Below are positions 1 to 6,557 of a stretch of 7,061 bases of DNA, one piece after another. The notes beneath the pieces were generated by a model. The model ran no database searches. It was not told where the DNA came from and was given only the letters and a program-made list of their open reading frames with translations. Each line of letters begins with the position of its first letter. The stretch's first letter is position 1. The stretch is from positions 1 to 7,061 of the forward strand of contig MSYE01000212.1 of assembly GCA_002176905.1 (NCBI GenBank). The letters are read 5' to 3'. Origin of the DNA: a bacterium F11. Its GTDB lineage: Bacteria > Elusimicrobiota > Elusimicrobia > F11. A program made the position numbers and the translations under genes.

Positions 1-2088
1 ATAGGTCCAATTCTTAGAAAACAAAAGAAGGAAACTCTCTTCGACAGGCTGCACCAGAAAACGATTTATTTTCGTTTTTCCAAATGCTCCTTTTTTCTCA
101 AGGAGGTCATCCATGAGGGCGGAGAGAGCAAACGAGGATGGGGCCTCTTTGACCCGGACTTCGACTTGGGTTCCTTTATCTGTTTGGGCTTTGCGGAAAA
201 TTTGACCCGGACGCGCTGGAAGAGTTGATCCCTTTCTTGCCACTGAGACGGTATGGATATTATCTTCATCTGTAGCCACACCATCACCATTTGAAAAAGC
301 CTTCTCCATCGTACCAGGCAATAACCTCAAAATTCGATTATAAGCAGAAGCGATAGGATTAACTCCTCCAATGGGTTTTTGGGCCAGTGTCATGACCATG
401 GATATTTTGGGAGCTTCAAATCGCTTCTCGAGGGGTGTTTTGTCACGGGTAAAAACATTGAGATAGTCATTTCCCTTGGTGTTGTCGATTTCGGTTAGCT
501 TTGGGGAAACCGTAAGGAGGGTTGCTTCCTTTTTGGAAATGAGTTTTTTTAGACCTTCTGAGTGAAAACCACCGGCCACAACAACAGCGACATTGGAGTT
601 TGATTGAGATACCTTTCTTTTGAGATTCGAAGATAGCGACGAGTTCCGTTCTTCCGCTGCCTCGTAAAATGACTCAAACGCACCGAAATGGGTTTCCTTA
701 TGATTTCTTTTAACTTCATTCCATTCATGGGATGTGAGGGTCAACTGAACCAACTTCTTGGACAGAACCAATCCGAGTGATGTTTTGTGCATCTGTTTTT
801 GTTGAGACGTTTTGCAGAGAGTGGCCCAAACATCCTTTTCATATTGGGTTACTTCAGAGAGCAACAATTCTGGCTTGATGGAATCCGCTTGAATGACATA
901 GTTGACATATCGGCTAAATTCAGGCGTTTTTAAAATGGAAACCCCTGCTTTGGCAGCGGTTTCTTTTAAGAAGCGATAATAATCTGGATAGGGGATCAAA
1001 CCTGATCGCAGAGCCACGCTGTTATCAAGCAAGGTATCCAATTCTTTCTTGCTTAACCTCTCAATCAACAGGGACAAAAAGTGGGTTCGTTCTCGATCCG
1101 CTTTATGGATGTGGATGGAATTCTCAAGGGCCCATGTTTTTAAGAAAAGGGAAATATGGGAATAAGAAGAAGGGACCTTCACTTGTTGAGTAATATAGGT
1201 GAGATAATCCCCCAATCCAAGGTCTCCGTTGTGGTAAGACTGCCATTTTTGATCGAGCACCATGAGTTCAGTAGAATACACATCTTGTTTTTCAGCTTGG
1301 TGTTGTCTTTCTTCTTTCTGAAGGTGGGCCAATTTTTTCTTTTGTTGCAGCAGTGCTGAATGAACAGCAGCCACGTTTCTTAAATAGAGATCCGGGTCTT
1401 CAACGCCAAACAGAGTGGGTGAGGTTTTGGCGGCAAAACCAGCATATTCTCCCCCCGTAATAATTCCTGCGTTTAAAAAGAAGGATCCCACTTCTTTGTT
1501 GATTTCCAAATTAGATTGGCGGACTTCTTCCATCAGAATATCTCCGGCTGCCCCTTCCAAACCGATCACGGCTTTTGGGTGATCCTCCAACACACTTAAA
1601 ATCATGGAACCGATATTCTTTTGCGCTTCTAAGTGACCATGAACATCCTGGATATAAACAATAATGGGATTCTTATCCCTAGCAAGGTTGATATCACGAA
1701 TAACACCATAACGCGAAAGACCAGACACAAGCCTTGATATAGTGGAGAAGGCATCAGTCGAAAGGGTTGGCATTCCCTGCCACTTTTTCATCACAGAGGG
1801 GATGGGGAGAATTGGATGTTGAAAATCAGATAGGCTTTTTTGATGACCGAAGGGAGCAGCTGATGTTAATTTGGCAAGGAGGGTGGGAGATTGAGCGGAT
1901 TTGTCTTTACGAGATTGCCCCAATGACCGAACCGCCTTTTGCCTTTGGTCCCAAAAATTCTTCTCTGGTGTATAAGCAAAGAGCACATTGGTGGCCAAAA
2001 GTGATAACGACAAACAGCCTGCCATAACGCGTCTAAAACGAGATTGGCCCGTCGGAAAATTGCGATGAGAGGGGGTCAGAAAAGTCAT
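1..2088 (-). CDS. Large secreted ChaN/Tiki-like protein (C-terminus beyond window)
   Basis: The frame is open from an ATG at 2088 to the window edge (696 codons, no stop), with an in-frame TAA four bases upstream of the ATG. A signal peptide is visible: basic FRR at 18-20, a hydrophobic stretch at 21-37, and probable cleavage after VLFA (about residue 38). Motifs follow in order: IVYIQDVHGHLEAQ (143-156), GLEGAAGD (176-183), a glycine-rich ITGGEYAGF (210-218), GVED (228-231), a charged Gln/Lys-rich probable coiled coil (244-270), VVVAGGFHSEGL (502-513) and SPKLTE (528-533). The paired histidine motifs and the GGFH segment resemble the ChaN/Tiki (haem-binding/metalloprotease-like) superfamily. 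I recall similar long proteins in Omnitrophota. The role is unknown and probably periplasmic or surface-located; about 150 residues after the domain match nothing I know. M22 is an alternative start but would lose the basic n-region. No strong Shine-Dalgarno precedes the ATG; AAGGAG lies too far upstream. A candidate LacI operator lies about 90-105 bp upstream. Confidence 0.8.
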   Translation of the reverse strand, partial: MTFLTPSHRNFPTGQSRFRRVMAGCLSLSLLATNVLFAYTPEKNFWDQRQKAVRSLGQSRKDKSAQSPTLLAKLTSAAPFGHQKSLSDFQHPILPIPSVMKKWQGMPTLSTDAFSTISRLVSGLSRYGVIRDINLARDKNPIIVYIQDVHGHLEAQKNIGSMILSVLEDHPKAVIGLEGAAGDILMEEVRQSNLEINKEVGSFFLNAGIITGGEYAGFAAKTSPTLFGVEDPDLYLRNVAAVHSALLQQKKKLAHLQKEERQHQAEKQDVYSTELMVLDQKWQSYHNGDLGLGDYLTYITQQVKVPSSYSHISLFLKTWALENSIHIHKADRERTHFLSLLIERLSKKELDTLLDNSVALRSGLIPYPDYYRFLKETAAKAGVSILKTPEFSRYVNYVIQADSIKPELLLSEVTQYEKDVWATLCKTSQQKQMHKTSLGLVLSKKLVQLTLTSHEWNEVKRNHKETHFGAFESFYEAAEERNSSLSSNLKRKVSQSNSNVAVVVAGGFHSEGLKKLISKKEATLLTVSPKLTEIDNTKGNDYLNVFTRDKTPLEKRFEAPKISMVMTLAQKPIGGVNPIASAYNRILRLLPGTMEKAFSNGDGVATDEDNIHTVSVARKGSTLPARPGQIFRKAQTDKGTQVEVRVKEAPSSFALSALMDDLLEKKGAFGKTKINRFLVQPVEESFLLLFSKNWTY

Positions 2089-2178
2089 ACATTAATCGTA
2101 ATAATCTTGTCTTAAATTCTCCTTAAACTTTTGTAACAAGCGTGTAAATTTTTCCCTCATTTTCCTCATAAAAAGGCA

Positions 2179-2194
2179 TTTAAACCGTTTTAAT
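2179..2194. promoter_or_regulatory. Candidate LacI-family operator upstream of the ChaN/Tiki-like gene
   Basis: The core TTAAACCGTTTTAA (2180-2193) is palindromic at 12 of 14 positions around a central CG, the architecture typical of LacI/GalR operators. Its first 12 bases are identical to the box in front of the lacI-like gene at 5779-5790. It lies about 90-105 bp upstream of the leftward ATG at 2088 and about 250 bp upstream of the rightward start at 2442, so it more likely serves the leftward gene. Binding is inferred only from the shared sequence and symmetry. Confidence 0.5.
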
Positions 2195-2264
2195 TGCTCC
2201 TTTTCCATCTAATCTTCGCTGAAATTCATATATCTGTTTAGCGGATTGAGCTGTATGTCAAGAA

Positions 2265-2325
2265 CGTCATCCCGTTAAACAAATACAAATTCAAGGGTTT
2301 GGATTTCTCCTGCTTGTGGGATCCA
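2265..2325. repeat. Single-arm copy of the GTCATCCC...GGGATCCA palindromic repeat
   Basis: The stretch begins with CGTCATCCCG (2265-2274), identical to the terminal 10 bases of the element at 5823-5908, and ends with GGGATCCA (2318-2325), identical to that element's inner arm sequence. ATCCC (2269-2273) can pair with GGGAT (2318-2322). Inside is a second weak stem of AAATACAAAT (2281-2290) with GTTTGGATTT (2297-2306), with one mismatch and one G-U pair. The 44-base interior is much longer than in the arms of the other copy, so this is either a diverged or an interrupted unit. The longest version of the plus-strand reading frame would start at a GTG within it (2316), which argues against that start. 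Confidence 0.5.
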
Positions 2326-2441
2326 ATCGGGTTGGGGAACATTTTGTATTTGGACGAGCTGAAAAAAATGTCCCCCCCAGGGTCCCGAATTCCCCGCTCA
2401 CTTCCTCCACATGTTGTTTAATAATTTCCATAATCATCAAC

Positions 2442-2786
2442 ATGTTCTTGGTCATTGAAGAAAATGAGAATTGTGAATCGGCAGAGCGGGTCTTCCCAAT
2501 CTCAGGGAAGAAAAAACCGGTTCGGCAGGTTCAGGTTGAAACACCGGAAGGAAAGTTGGCCTGGTGTGAGGTTGTAGGGGTTGAGGATTCCAACACTTTT
2601 CTTGAAGCCCATGCGATAGAGGTTGAGGATTCTGGAGCCGGAATGGCCTGGCTTGTGTTTGGGGGATCGTGGGGGCTTCGCTTCCGCCGTCAGGGTGAGA
2701 GCAAGGATTGGTCGCTAGCCGATTCGTCTCAGTGGGGTGAAGCGTTTAAGGTCTTGGATGGCTCAGGTGAAGATATCCGCTTTTAA
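2442..2786 (+). CDS. Small hypothetical protein, convergent to the glycoside hydrolase gene
   Basis: I do not recognise this protein. From ATG 2442 it encodes 114 residues beginning MFLVIEENEN and ending DGSGEDIRF; TAA is at 2784-2786. The frame has a clear coding signature, with first positions rich in purine, mainly G (GAA, GAG, GTT, GAT, GCC), up to the stop. The product is acidic and rich in Trp and Gly, with alternating hydrophobic residues that suggest a small beta-rich soluble domain. It has no signal peptide, membrane segment or known motif. The frame stays open back to GTG 2316, but that part lacks coding character and overlaps a repeat, so I chose the ATG at 2442. No Shine-Dalgarno is visible there, so the start is uncertain. 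It is the only plus-strand gene and ends 21 bp from the stop of the convergent hydrolase gene. It could be the remnant of a longer gene. Confidence 0.5.
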   Translation: MFLVIEENENCESAERVFPISGKKKPVRQVQVETPEGKLAWCEVVGVEDSNTFLEAHAIEVEDSGAGMAWLVFGGSWGLRFRRQGESKDWSLADSSQWGEAFKVLDGSGEDIRF

Positions 2787-2807
2787 GTTTGATGTGTCAG
2801 CGATAAT

Positions 2808-4739
2808 TTATTTCTTCTTCCAGAGATGATTTTTGTAAAGATAAAACGCTTTCCGCGGTTGACGAAGGAAGGGACTCTTTTTACCGTTGCCTTGGGAAAG
2901 GACGCCCAACCATTCTTCTGATGACCATCCGTCAGGAAAGGGCATAGAGGAGTCGCGGGAGGTGTCGTGTTGGGTCCAAGAACCAGCATGGCTTTTCCAC
3001 CATTCATCAACATACTCAAAAACAACCCCTCCAATGGAATTGCCTTGCTCAACTCCTCCTGCGCTATTGAGGACAATGTCCTTCCAAGCGGCACGATGGT
3101 ATTTGGCTTGTCCCTCTTCATCTGGGGCGTTTTGTCTTGAATTGTAAGCATCACACCCATATTCTGTAATAAGAACAGGGCGATCAAAAATCTCTCTCAC
3201 CCGACCCCATAAATCCCCAAAACCCCTTGAACCACGATAGGAATTGGTTCCAAAAATATCCACATTGGGAGCATACTGAGCGTGCTCTTCAAGAGAGGCA
3301 AGACCCAGATTCCCAACCGCAACCGGGTGATGGGGATCAATCTGGTGGATGAGTTTGGCCATCTTATCAACAAAAGTGAGGTATTCTTTCACTTGTTTGT
3401 GGGCCAACGTCCGGGTGGCGTTGACGCTGTTATAATCCGAAGGTAACAGATTTTCATTCCCAAGTACCCACATCAAAACATAAGGTTCATCCTTGTGGTC
3501 GAGTACATACTCTGTTAACAGATTCTCCATGGAAGCAAGCTGTTCCTTGCTTTTATAATCGGTTCCAATATCCCATTCGGCACCGGAACCAATGGTGTAG
3601 GCACCCAGGAATTCTCCCATGATGACATAGATTCCATGGCGTTGATGCAAATCGCGTAGAACCTTTTTATTAAATTCCTTAGGATTGTATTCCAATCCAC
3701 GGTTCATGCGAAAGATACGAATGGCATTGGCCCCCATTAGGTTTAAAATCTCAATATCGCCCTCGATCGTTTCATTGGAATCGCGCCTTCCGTTTTTATT
3801 GGCATCGAACCAACTGTCATAAGGAGTGTCGACCCACCCGTTGTTGTTTGCATCCTCATGCATCCAACGGCTTCCCTCGGTATCAGCGATATCTCGACCC
3901 ACTTTTGTTGGATTGTATGTCACTCCTTGGACAAAGAAGGGTTCATCATCAACCAAAAGTTGCCAATGTTTGTTTTCGTATTGAACCAAACGAACTTTTC
4001 CGCTTCCTCTTCTGTTCACAATTTTCAATTTGTTGAGATCGATTTTTTTATTGGGATCATATTTTTCCCAATGCCCTGGATTTACAATAATGATGTCGTT
4101 TTTGAGATCGGTGTCTTCTTCGTTCTTGATCTCATAAACTGCATCCTTTAACCGGTATCCAATTTTGGGATTTTGACGGGTAATGGAAAGGATTTCGCTC
4201 AAGGCTTTTTGGGCGGGGTACCAAACAAAACTTCGATCTTCTGACCAACATGCTTCTCTTGGAAAATGAACCAGTACCGCATGATAGGCTTTCAACGCCA
4301 GGTGATACCGCCCACCCTCTGCCAAAGCTTGAGCAGAAAAATAGAGTTTGGTTCCCAAGGTTGTGCTATTGGATGTAGCCCAAGCATAATATTCAGACTG
4401 GGGATTGCCGGTGTTCACGTATTCCCACGGATTAACAGGTCCGAGTTGGGCTTTTCTCCATTTCTTGTAATTGGGGTCATTAAACAAATCTCGGTTGGTA
4501 TTGGGATAGAGGGTAGCCCCCATTGCCTTTCTCAAACCCGTTCGATCTGTAATTTTGTACTTATAATTTTCCGTTCCCACACCAGTAAATGTTCCAAATT
4601 TACTGAAATCGAGTGGAAATGTGCCTTTTGGACCGGCCAAGGGAAAAGTAGGAACAGCCTTCTTCTTCGCTGAGGAAGGAAGGGAAAAAGTCAATAGGAG
4701 GATACTGATATAAAGGAAATATTTATCTTTTGGCACCAC
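2808..4739 (-). CDS. Secreted clan GH-A-like glycoside hydrolase with TPR-like region and EF-hand-like loops
   Basis: The 643-residue product should hydrolyse or transfer beta-linked sugars outside the cytoplasm; the substrate cannot be read from sequence. A signal peptide covers residues 1-24, with hydrophobic YFLYISILLLTFSL and likely cleavage after SSA. A helical TPR-like stretch (about 128-190, with AQALAEGGRYHLALKAY) and a linker or beta region (213-265) precede a complete (beta/alpha)8 barrel. Barrel strands are at FFVQGVTYNP (268-277), GANAIRIFRMN (336-346), IYVIMGE (370-376), VLMWVLGNEN (421-430), PVAVGN (472-477), VDIFGTNSY (493-501), PVLITEYG (521-528) and GGVVFEYVDEWW (570-581). 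By clan GH-A rules E429 in GNEN is the acid/base and E526 in ITEYG the nucleophile. EF-hand-like loops sit at 296-304 and 312-323. GH2- or GH5-type is plausible; the exact family is undecided. It starts with GTG (codons GTG GTG) and overlaps the lacI-like gene by 17 bp, implying co-transcription and probably coupled translation. Confidence 0.85.
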   Translation of the reverse strand: MVPKDKYFLYISILLLTFSLPSSAKKKAVPTFPLAGPKGTFPLDFSKFGTFTGVGTENYKYKITDRTGLRKAMGATLYPNTNRDLFNDPNYKKWRKAQLGPVNPWEYVNTGNPQSEYYAWATSNSTTLGTKLYFSAQALAEGGRYHLALKAYHAVLVHFPREACWSEDRSFVWYPAQKALSEILSITRQNPKIGYRLKDAVYEIKNEEDTDLKNDIIIVNPGHWEKYDPNKKIDLNKLKIVNRRGSGKVRLVQYENKHWQLLVDDEPFFVQGVTYNPTKVGRDIADTEGSRWMHEDANNNGWVDTPYDSWFDANKNGRRDSNETIEGDIEILNLMGANAIRIFRMNRGLEYNPKEFNKKVLRDLHQRHGIYVIMGEFLGAYTIGSGAEWDIGTDYKSKEQLASMENLLTEYVLDHKDEPYVLMWVLGNENLLPSDYNSVNATRTLAHKQVKEYLTFVDKMAKLIHQIDPHHPVAVGNLGLASLEEHAQYAPNVDIFGTNSYRGSRGFGDLWGRVREIFDRPVLITEYGCDAYNSRQNAPDEEGQAKYHRAAWKDIVLNSAGGVEQGNSIGGVVFEYVDEWWKSHAGSWTQHDTSRDSSMPFPDGWSSEEWLGVLSQGNGKKSPFLRQPRKAFYLYKNHLWKKK

Positions 4740-5760
4740 AAGAATCTCTTACAATGAGTTTGGGCTGAGGAACATCTGTTAAAGTACTCTTCTTTATGAG
4801 GGGGCTCTGTACTTTGTTAATAATATATTTTACCGCCAACGCCGCCATTTCTGCGATATCAAAACGAACCGTTGATAAAGTGGGAGAAATCCAGTTGGAC
4901 ATTTCTAGATCATCCATCCCTACCAACGCCATATCAGAGGGAACATTCTTACCGTTTTTGTGAAGGGCACGCAGGGCTCCATAGGCCATGACATCTCCAC
5001 CCGCAAAAATAGCGGTCACACCTTCGTTAATAAGACGATTGGTGGCCTCCACGGATTTGTTCAAATCATATTCGGTTTGCTGAACCCAATCATGCTGAAC
5101 CGTTAATCCTGCCGCTGTCATGGCCTCTCGATATCCTTTTTCCCGATCATAGGAATGAGAGGTGGTCATCAAGCCCGCCAGATGACCAATTTTTTTGTGT
5201 CCCAAGGAAATCAAATGGTCAGTTGCCATTTTGGCTCCCCCCATATCATCTCCTCTGACCATATCCAAGTCCGAATCCGGCAAGGTTGATCCCAGCAGGA
5301 CGAAAGAATAGGGCTCAGCGACCATTTCATTGAGGAAAGAATCTTCACGGTTGGCAGCCAAATAAACAATCCCATCTACACTTTGTTCTTTTAGAAGACG
5401 ATGATAATAGCGCCTCTCCAAAAAGGAGGGATTGGCCGCCTCAACAATAATTTTGTAACCAGCGGACTGGGTTTGAGAATGAATACCTTGAATAGCCTGA
5501 TAGAAAAAAGGTTGATTTCGGGTCAAAGCAAACTCGGGCAAAATAACACCAATGGTCCGAGAGGAACGTCTGGCCAAATTCCGGGCCACCACACTGGGAC
5601 GATATTCCATGGCTTTAACCGCTTGAAGAACGCGCCGGGTGGTATCCTCTGGGATCCGGGCATCTCCCGAAAGAACCAAGGAAACCGTGGAGATAGACAC
5701 GCCGCACCGCGTGGCCACATCCCGCATACGAACTCTTTTTGAATGTTTATTAGGAGGCAT
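4723..5760 (-). CDS. LacI/GalR-family transcriptional repressor
   Basis: The 345-residue product has the usual family length and layout. The N-terminal helix-turn-helix (about 12-33) reads MRDVATRCGVSISTVSLVL. The hinge helix region follows (RPSVVARNLARRSSRTIGVI, 54-73), then a periplasmic-binding-protein-like sugar-binding and dimerisation domain (68-340). Family landmarks include DHLISLGHKKIGHLAG (181-196), R206 with GYREAM, the FAGGD segment (252-256) and the C-terminal VPSDMALVGMDDLEMSNW followed by P.LSTVR. By family knowledge it should bind a palindromic operator and release it on binding a sugar-type ligand. ATG 5760 is taken as the start; M12 (MRDVATR), preceded by AAAAAGAG, is a credible alternative. 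It overlaps the hydrolase gene, which points to local control of that enzyme, and a candidate operator lies 19-32 bp before its own start, suggesting autoregulation. The effector is unknown. Confidence 0.93.
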   Translation of the reverse strand: MPPNKHSKRVRMRDVATRCGVSISTVSLVLSGDARIPEDTTRRVLQAVKAMEYRPSVVARNLARRSSRTIGVILPEFALTRNQPFFYQAIQGIHSQTQSAGYKIIVEAANPSFLERRYYHRLLKEQSVDGIVYLAANREDSFLNEMVAEPYSFVLLGSTLPDSDLDMVRGDDMGGAKMATDHLISLGHKKIGHLAGLMTTSHSYDREKGYREAMTAAGLTVQHDWVQQTEYDLNKSVEATNRLINEGVTAIFAGGDVMAYGALRALHKNGKNVPSDMALVGMDDLEMSNWISPTLSTVRFDIAEMAALAVKYIINKVQSPLIKKSTLTDVPQPKLIVRDSCGAKR

Positions 5761-5777
5761 GGGATCTTTTTATCAAA

Positions 5778-5793
5778 ATTAAACCGTTTTTAT
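5778..5793. promoter_or_regulatory. Candidate LacI-family operator upstream of the lacI-like gene
   Basis: TTAAACCGTTTTTA (5779-5792) has AAA/TTT arms around a central CG and shares the exact 12-mer TTAAACCGTTTT with the box at 2180-2191. It lies between the palindromic repeat and the lacI-like gene, 19-32 bp upstream of the ATG at 5760. That position overlaps the expected promoter or 5' leader and fits autorepression of the lacI-hydrolase operon. The surrounding 60 bases are AT-rich, but I cannot name convincing -35/-10 boxes. Confidence 0.55.
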
Positions 5794-5822
5794 TAATGTT
5801 AAATACTAAATTTCCTCACATG

Positions 5823-5908
5823 CGTCATCCCGCCGAAGGGCGGGATCCACGTCGTTAACCTTCCGTCGATAGGTCCTGGATCCCGGACAAAGACATTCCG
5901 GGATGACG
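5823..5908. repeat. Twin-hairpin palindromic repeat (GTCATCCC...GGGATCCA type)
   Basis: The element is an 86-bp inverted repeat. Its outer ends CGTCATCCCG (5823-5832) and CGGGATGACG (5899-5908) are perfect complements, as are the inner CGGGATCCA (5841-5849) and TGGATCCCG (5877-5885). Each arm also folds alone. The left stem ATCCCGCC/GGCGGGAT (5827-5834 and 5839-5846) has loop GAAG. The right stem ATCCCGGA/TCCGGGAT (5880-5887 and 5897-5904) has a 9-base loop. The stems differ in sequence while the flanks match, as in REP/BIME-like elements. From memory, GTCATCCC...GGGATCCA repeats are widespread in bacterial genomes. It starts 11 bases after the gmk stop, so the hairpins could protect or end the gmk transcript, but no T-run follows as in a classic terminator. 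Confidence 0.8.
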
Positions 5909-5918
5909 ACCCCTCTCC

Positions 5919-6557
5919 TTACTTTTTCAAGAAGGGAACGTCGGAGGTTTCCCAACGGGTTAAATGAAGATGTTCGGCCTGGATGATGGCCTCCACTTCC
6001 GCTACCGCTTTTTTCAGGTTCTGATTGACCACCAAATAATCATAAAGTGTCAGATATTCTAGTTCTTTGCTGGCATTTTCTATCCGGACCTTCATGTCTT
6101 TCGGTTTGTCTTGACCTCGCTTTTTGAGACGTTTTTTCAGGTCCTCCCATGTGGGAGGGACAACAAAGATGAATATTCCATGCGGATATATTTTCCTAAC
6201 CGAAACCCCACCCTGCGGATCGATCACCAACAAGACATCATTTCCCTTGGTCAAATCCTCGGTAATGGCTTGGATGGGTGTCCCATACATATAATTGTGG
6301 ACCATGGCCCATTCCAAAAATTCACCGTCGTCAATTCTCCTTTTAAACTCTTTTTCTCCAATAAAATAATAATCCACTCCATCCTTTTCTCCTGCCCGTG
6401 GTGCCCTTGTGGTACAGGAAATGGAACGAATAAGCTTTGATCCTTTTTTCTTGAGGAGATGATCAGCCAGGGTGGTTTTGCCTCCCCCCGAAGGAGCGGA
6501 AAGTACAATGGGAAGCCCTTTTGGCAATTTGTTAACTGACTTGGTTTCAATTTTCAT
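5919..6557 (-). CDS. gmk: Guanylate kinase
   Basis: This cytoplasmic enzyme phosphorylates GMP (and dGMP) to GDP with ATP in purine nucleotide synthesis and salvage. The 212-residue product has the normal family length. Visible landmarks: P-loop APSGGGKT (21-28); GMP-binding SCTTRAPRAGEKDGVDYYF (47-65); FLEWAMVHNYMYGTP (80-94); the Walker-B-like strand VLLVIDPQG (108-116); IFIFVVPP (128-135) followed by the lid arginines in LKKRLKKRGQD (140-150); and RIENASKE (158-165). The order of motifs is complete. The ATG overlaps the TGA of the upstream pseudouridine synthase gene (ATGA), and GGATAAG just before it can act as the ribosome binding site, so the two genes are co-transcribed and probably translationally coupled. 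Downstream of gmk comes a palindromic repeat and then a regulator gene, not the rpoZ often found after gmk. Confidence 0.97.
   Translation of the reverse strand: MKIETKSVNKLPKGLPIVLSAPSGGGKTTLADHLLKKKGSKLIRSISCTTRAPRAGEKDGVDYYFIGEKEFKRRIDDGEFLEWAMVHNYMYGTPIQAITEDLTKGNDVLLVIDPQGGVSVRKIYPHGIFIFVVPPTWEDLKKRLKKRGQDKPKDMKVRIENASKELEYLTLYDYLVVNQNLKKAVAEVEAIIQAEHLHLTRWETSDVPFLKK

Larger units (their letters stand above)
2089..2441. other. AT-rich intergenic region between divergent genes
   Basis: This stretch of about 350 bases separates the divergent starts of the ChaN/Tiki-like gene (minus) and the small plus-strand gene. It holds a LacI-type operator candidate (2179-2194) and a single-arm palindromic repeat (2265-2325). 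On the minus strand, TTTACA (2143-2148) could be a -35 element for the leftward gene, but the -10 at the right spacing (TAAGGA) is poor, so no promoter is called. AAGGAG on the minus strand (2119-2124) lies about 30 bases before the leftward ATG, too far for a normal ribosome binding site. I see no RNA gene here. Confidence 0.6.

Noticed and set aside
66..290. Minus-strand frame of 74 codons near the left edge
   Set aside because: It overlaps the continuous ChaN/Tiki-like frame in another phase and is basic low-complexity sequence typical of shadow frames.
2034..2092. Short 19-codon frame starting at ATG 2092 (MYDFSDPLSS...), overlapping the start of the ChaN/Tiki-like gene, as a leader peptide
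   Set aside because: Only 19 codons, no close ribosome binding site, and explained by chance in the other frame of the signal-peptide region.
2316..2441. Upstream GTG-started extension of the small plus-strand gene
   Set aside because: The first bases lie in the repeat and the codons lose the G-first coding pattern, so the ATG at 2442 is preferred.
2291..2455. Minus-strand frame of 54 codons (MTKNMLMIMEIIKQHVEE...) opposite the upstream part of the small plus-strand gene
   Set aside because: It runs into the palindromic repeat, ends in low-complexity Arg/Pro/Asn residues, matches no family I know and has a weak start context. It could be a remnant, but I cannot support it as a gene.
2510..2525. 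AAAACCGGTT palindrome as a third LacI operator
   Set aside because: It lies inside a coding frame, differs from the 12-mer shared by the other two sites and is short enough to arise by chance.
2787..2807. Possible bidirectional terminator between the convergent genes
   Set aside because: The 21-bp gap shows no stem with a GC core followed by a T-run on either strand.
2783..3187. Long alternative frame on the minus strand within the hydrolase gene (134 codons)
   Set aside because: It overlaps the 3' part of the hydrolase, where barrel strands 7 and 8 are clearly encoded, and has no recognisable motif; it is a shadow frame.
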